Source: Bacteroidales bacterium UBA4772
GTDB taxonomy: Bacteria; Bacteroidota; Bacteroidia; Bacteroidales; VadinHA17
Assembly: GCA_002403305.1 (NCBI GenBank)
Contig: DHHM01000016.1
Location: forward strand, 122,493 to 186,492
Direction of reading: 5' to 3'
Length of the DNA stretch: 64,000 nucleotides
Both the position numbers and the translations under genes were made by a program. Numbering within the stretch: position 1 is the stretch's first letter; every line of letters begins with the position of its first letter. Shown one piece after another: positions 61,597 to 64,000 of this stretch. The notes beneath the pieces were generated by a model. It did no database searches. It saw nothing but the letters and a program-made list of their open reading frames with translations, and was not told where the DNA came from.

Positions 61597-62865
61597 ATGA
61601 AAAAGTTACTTCCAATTCTGATTTTCGCCGTGGCTGCCATGTTGGTTGCATCATGCAACCCGAAGCCGCGCGCCACGGGTAAAACCGCAGCAGAGATTCT
61701 TGGCTCACCCGACTACCAGGCCATCTCATACGGAGGGTATAGGGAAAAGACAAGAGATATTCAACCCACGATTCCCCAGCTGAAGGAGGACATGAAGATA
61801 TTGTCGGCCATGGGAATTAAGATGCTTCGCACCTATAATGTCCATCTTGATGAAGCTGCCAACCTGCTGGAAGCGATAAGCCAGCTGAAGAAAGAGGACC
61901 CCGGCTTTGAGATGTCTGTGATGCTGGGTGCATGGATCGATTGCAAAAATGCCTGGACAGATCTCCCCGACCGCATCAGAAACGAGGAGAGTCCCAGAAA
62001 TGAGACAGAGATTAATCGCGCTGTTGAGCTGACACAACTATACCCCGATATTGTAAAAATAATAGCCGTGGGTAACGAGGCCATGGTGCACTGGGCGTGG
62101 GATTATTATGTTGAACCAGGTATCATCCTGAAATGGGTAAACCATTTGCAGAGCCTTAAGGAGACAGGTAAATTGCCCGGAACACTGTGGATAACCAGTT
62201 CGGACAATTATGCATCGTGGGGCGGAGGCGGAACCGAGTACCATCTGGAGGAGCTCAACGAGCTCATCAGAGCGGTTGATTTTATTTCAATGCACACCTA
62301 CCCGATGCATGAAACACATTATAGCCCAGACTTCTGGAGAGTCCCGGTTGAGCAGGAAGATCTGTCAGATATGGAGAAAATAGATGCTGCCATGCTAAGG
62401 GCCAGGGATTATGCCATTGCTCAGTACGAAAGCGTGGTCACATACATGGAAGACCTCGGTGTTGACAAGCCCGTTCATATAGGCGAAACCGGATGGGCGA
62501 CCGTTTCAGATGGTCTCTATGGGGACACCGGATCCAGAGCGACCGATGAATACAAATCAGCACGCTATTACCATCTGATGAGGGAATGGACCAACGCTAA
62601 CGGCGTAAGTTGTTTCTGGTTTGAAGCGTTTAACGAACAATGGAAAGATGCTGCAAATCCGCTGGGCTCAGAGAACCATTTCGGCTTGTTTAACCTTCAG
62701 GCCCAGGCAAAACATGCCTTATGGGACCTGGTGGATGCCGGCATCTTTGATGGCCTCACCCGTGACGGCAATCCTGTCACCAAAACATTCAACGGCGACA
62801 CTGCTGCCTTGATGCAGCAGGTGAAAGTGCCGCCGGCCTTACAGGAAATCAGGGCGGACCAATAA
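61597..62865 (+). CDS. GH17-like beta-1,3-glucanase lipoprotein
   Basis: Exported glycoside hydrolase of the GH17 pattern, predicted to cleave beta-1,3-glucans such as laminarin, which fits marine or plant-derived substrates. The 422-residue product has a lipoprotein signal (lipobox LVASC near residue 20). The two catalytic glutamates are visible in AVGNEAM (E161, acid/base) and HIGETGW (E297, nucleophile), and LRTYNVH near residue 80 and WFEAFNEQWK in the last third match the barrel. It lies 176 bases downstream of a GPH sugar symporter, separated by decayed tandem repeats, so the pair may form a small glucan-use unit. No SusC/SusD genes are nearby. Subfamily specificity is untested. Confidence 0.85.
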   Translation: MKKLLPILIFAVAAMLVASCNPKPRATGKTAAEILGSPDYQAISYGGYREKTRDIQPTIPQLKEDMKILSAMGIKMLRTYNVHLDEAANLLEAISQLKKEDPGFEMSVMLGAWIDCKNAWTDLPDRIRNEESPRNETEINRAVELTQLYPDIVKIIAVGNEAMVHWAWDYYVEPGIILKWVNHLQSLKETGKLPGTLWITSSDNYASWGGGGTEYHLEELNELIRAVDFISMHTYPMHETHYSPDFWRVPVEQEDLSDMEKIDAAMLRARDYAIAQYESVVTYMEDLGVDKPVHIGETGWATVSDGLYGDTGSRATDEYKSARYYHLMREWTNANGVSCFWFEAFNEQWKDAANPLGSENHFGLFNLQAQAKHALWDLVDAGIFDGLTRDGNPVTKTFNGDTAALMQQVKVPPALQEIRADQ

Positions 62866-62877
62866 CTTGCATTCAGA

Positions 62878-62908
62878 TTGTTTTTATTTCCATAAATATA
62901 TATATTTG
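62878..62908 (+). promoter_or_regulatory. Promoter of the AbiE-like pair
   Basis: Both elements are visible: TTG at 62878-62880, a 20-base spacer, and an exact -7 element TATATTTG at 62901-62908, which is the standard Bacteroidota layout. The ATG of the first gene is 17 bases downstream. It is the best-formed promoter of the window. Confidence 0.7.
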
Positions 62909-62925
62909 TATATAAATAGAAATAT

Positions 62926-63561
62926 ATGTGGATTGAGTTCCAGACGAGAATGAAGCCTTTCAGGGTATTTTCAACATTGGATGTGGAAAAGCAATTTCCC
63001 TTTATGAATCTGATGAACCTGGTCCGCTGGCAGAAGAAAGGATACATTTCGAAACTGAGAAACAGGTGGTATACCTTTAACGATGCTGAAAGCAATGAGA
63101 ATATTGAATGGCTTGCCGCCAACCTGATTTATGCTCCTTCTTATGTTAGTTTGCATACTGCGCTTTCCTGGTATAATCTTATTCCGGATATGGTCCCGGT
63201 TACTACTTCGGTAACTACCCGGAAAACAAACAAATTCTCAACCCATTTGGGAGAGTTTTATTATCACCGTATCAAACCGGAATTGTTCGGATTCGGATAT
63301 ACACTTGAAAATATGGACGCCAGCAGTACCGCAGGCAATCTAAGCAGAAAGATTATGGTGGCTACTCCACAAAAAGCCATTCTGGATTTTTTATATATCA
63401 ATAGTTTTTACGATTCAAAAAAGGAATTGAAAGATCTCAGATTGAATGAAGGCGAACTGGCAAAAATTATTAATGATGATTTTTACAATTTCCTTGGAAG
63501 GTATAAGAGCGAAGCCCTGAATCGTAGAATTCAATTGATGACCAAAACTTATGGCTTATGA
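62926..63561 (+). CDS. AbiEi-like antitoxin / transcriptional regulator
   Basis: A 211-residue protein resembling AbiEi, the antitoxin of type IV abortive-infection toxin-antitoxin systems. The N-terminal winged helix (about 10-55, with FRVFSTLDVEKQFPFMNLMNLVRWQKKGYISKL) would bind the promoter and repress the operon, and the C-terminal part is expected to counter the toxin. Characteristic stretches are YVSLHTALSWYNLIPD and ATPQKAILDFLYIN. The start at 62926 follows the -7 element by 17 bases; an in-frame ATG at 62950 would trim eight residues. It overlaps the toxin-like gene by four bases (ATGA), typical of the AbiE layout. Confidence 0.8.
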   Translation: MWIEFQTRMKPFRVFSTLDVEKQFPFMNLMNLVRWQKKGYISKLRNRWYTFNDAESNENIEWLAANLIYAPSYVSLHTALSWYNLIPDMVPVTTSVTTRKTNKFSTHLGEFYYHRIKPELFGFGYTLENMDASSTAGNLSRKIMVATPQKAILDFLYINSFYDSKKELKDLRLNEGELAKIINDDFYNFLGRYKSEALNRRIQLMTKTYGL

Positions 63562-63983
63562 TCAGCTTTGATGAAATAAAATCCTTCTTTGCAGACGGTC
63601 TCCGAAAAAATCCATCTTATTTCGAATACATGCTGAAGGAATATTTTCATTACCGGATGCTGGATATTTTGTTTTCCGGGGAGTATGCATCGAAGTTGAG
63701 TTTTATCGGAGGCACCAGTCTTAGAATACTTTATCACATCCGACGCTTCAGTGAAGATCTCGACTTTGATTGTTTTCAACTTTCCAGGGAAGAATTCATC
63801 CAATTAACAGATAAGGTCATGGCCAGACTCAGGATGGAAGGGATTAAAGTGGAGGCTGATGACAAGGATAAGGATCTAAAACTTACTGCCTTCAGGCGGA
63901 ATATCATTTTTCCCGGATTGCTGAATGAATTAGGATTGACGGGTCACAGGGAGAAGAAACTGTTGATAAAGATAGAGTTTTAA
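63558..63983 (+). CDS. AbiEii-like nucleotidyltransferase toxin, reading frame short (possibly truncated or frameshifted)
   Basis: N-terminal part of an AbiEii/DUF1814-type nucleotidyltransferase, the toxin of AbiE systems, thought to modify tRNA or another acceptor with nucleotides. The family motif GGTSLRILYHIRRFSEDLDFD (about residues 51-71) is complete, with the GG-S and the paired aspartates that bind metal. The reading frame stops at a TAA at 63981-63983, giving 141 residues, whereas full-length relatives are usually well over 200 residues and carry later conserved regions absent here. A T4 run in the GAGTTTTAA stop region could mark a frameshift, but the window ends 17 bases later, so this cannot be settled. 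Loss of toxicity is therefore possible. It overlaps the antitoxin by four bases. Confidence 0.7.
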   Translation: MISFDEIKSFFADGLRKNPSYFEYMLKEYFHYRMLDILFSGEYASKLSFIGGTSLRILYHIRRFSEDLDFDCFQLSREEFIQLTDKVMARLRMEGIKVEADDKDKDLKLTAFRRNIIFPGLLNELGLTGHREKKLLIKIEF

Positions 63984-64000
63984 TACCGTATACAAATATT

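Overview
The window is a 64 kb piece of a Bacteroidota chromosome, most likely from the Bacteroidales/Marinilabiliales side of the phylum. Three things point there: at least twelve exact matches to the phylum's -7 promoter element TAnnTTTG sit just upstream of genes on both strands; several families are characteristic of the phylum (DUF4292 lipoprotein, OMP_b-brl_3 outer-membrane barrel, insertion-bearing LspA, type 9 secretion C-terminal tail, DUF4402 proteins); and gene order and start-codon use fit. No rRNA, tRNA, CRISPR array or intact insertion sequence was seen.

Region 1 (1-32,015) is mostly housekeeping. It begins with a leftward queD-polA-moaD-moaE run, then a rightward acyl-CoA synthetase, lspA, a polyprenyl diphosphate synthase and a CoA-binding protein. 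uvrC, ade, mnmG, ybeY and an RsbW-like kinase follow leftward. Next comes a tightly overlapping leftward envelope operon (flippase, dut, TPR lipoprotein, DUF4292 lipoprotein, degenerate EnvC-type LytM protein). After a back-to-back divergent promoter come a cyclophilin lipoprotein, pheS and a Crp/Fnr regulator, then nadA-ywqK-ruvB leftward, rpiB-rrf2, a VanZ-like protein, hemW, a coiled-coil membrane protein and a PurF-like protein without its N-terminal cysteine. Two ParB-binding parS-like palindromes, one perfect beside mnmG and one with a single mismatch, suggest this part lies near the replication origin. A 612-bp gap between uvrC and ade has its own forward promoter and many hairpins and may be a structured RNA.

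Region 2 (32,277-50,649) is the accessory highlight: six co-directional genes that look like an unusual surface-fibre system. There are three DUF4402 pilin-like subunits, a PapD-like periplasmic chaperone, a 3,989-residue modular adhesin with a type 9 secretion tail, and an usher-like outer-membrane protein with three C-terminal SPOR (peptidoglycan-binding) repeats. The logic is a chaperone-usher assembly line joined to a T9SS adhesin and fastened to the cell wall. nfo follows immediately.

Region 3 (51,646-64,000) holds small lipoproteins, a baeRF-type protein, a cation/proton antiporter-like transporter, a pirin, a DUF6263 protein with an outer-membrane barrel protein, a GPH-type sugar symporter next to a GH17 beta-1,3-glucanase-like lipoprotein (with decayed 65-bp tandem repeats between them), and at the right edge an AbiE-type toxin-antitoxin pair whose toxin reading frame stops early.
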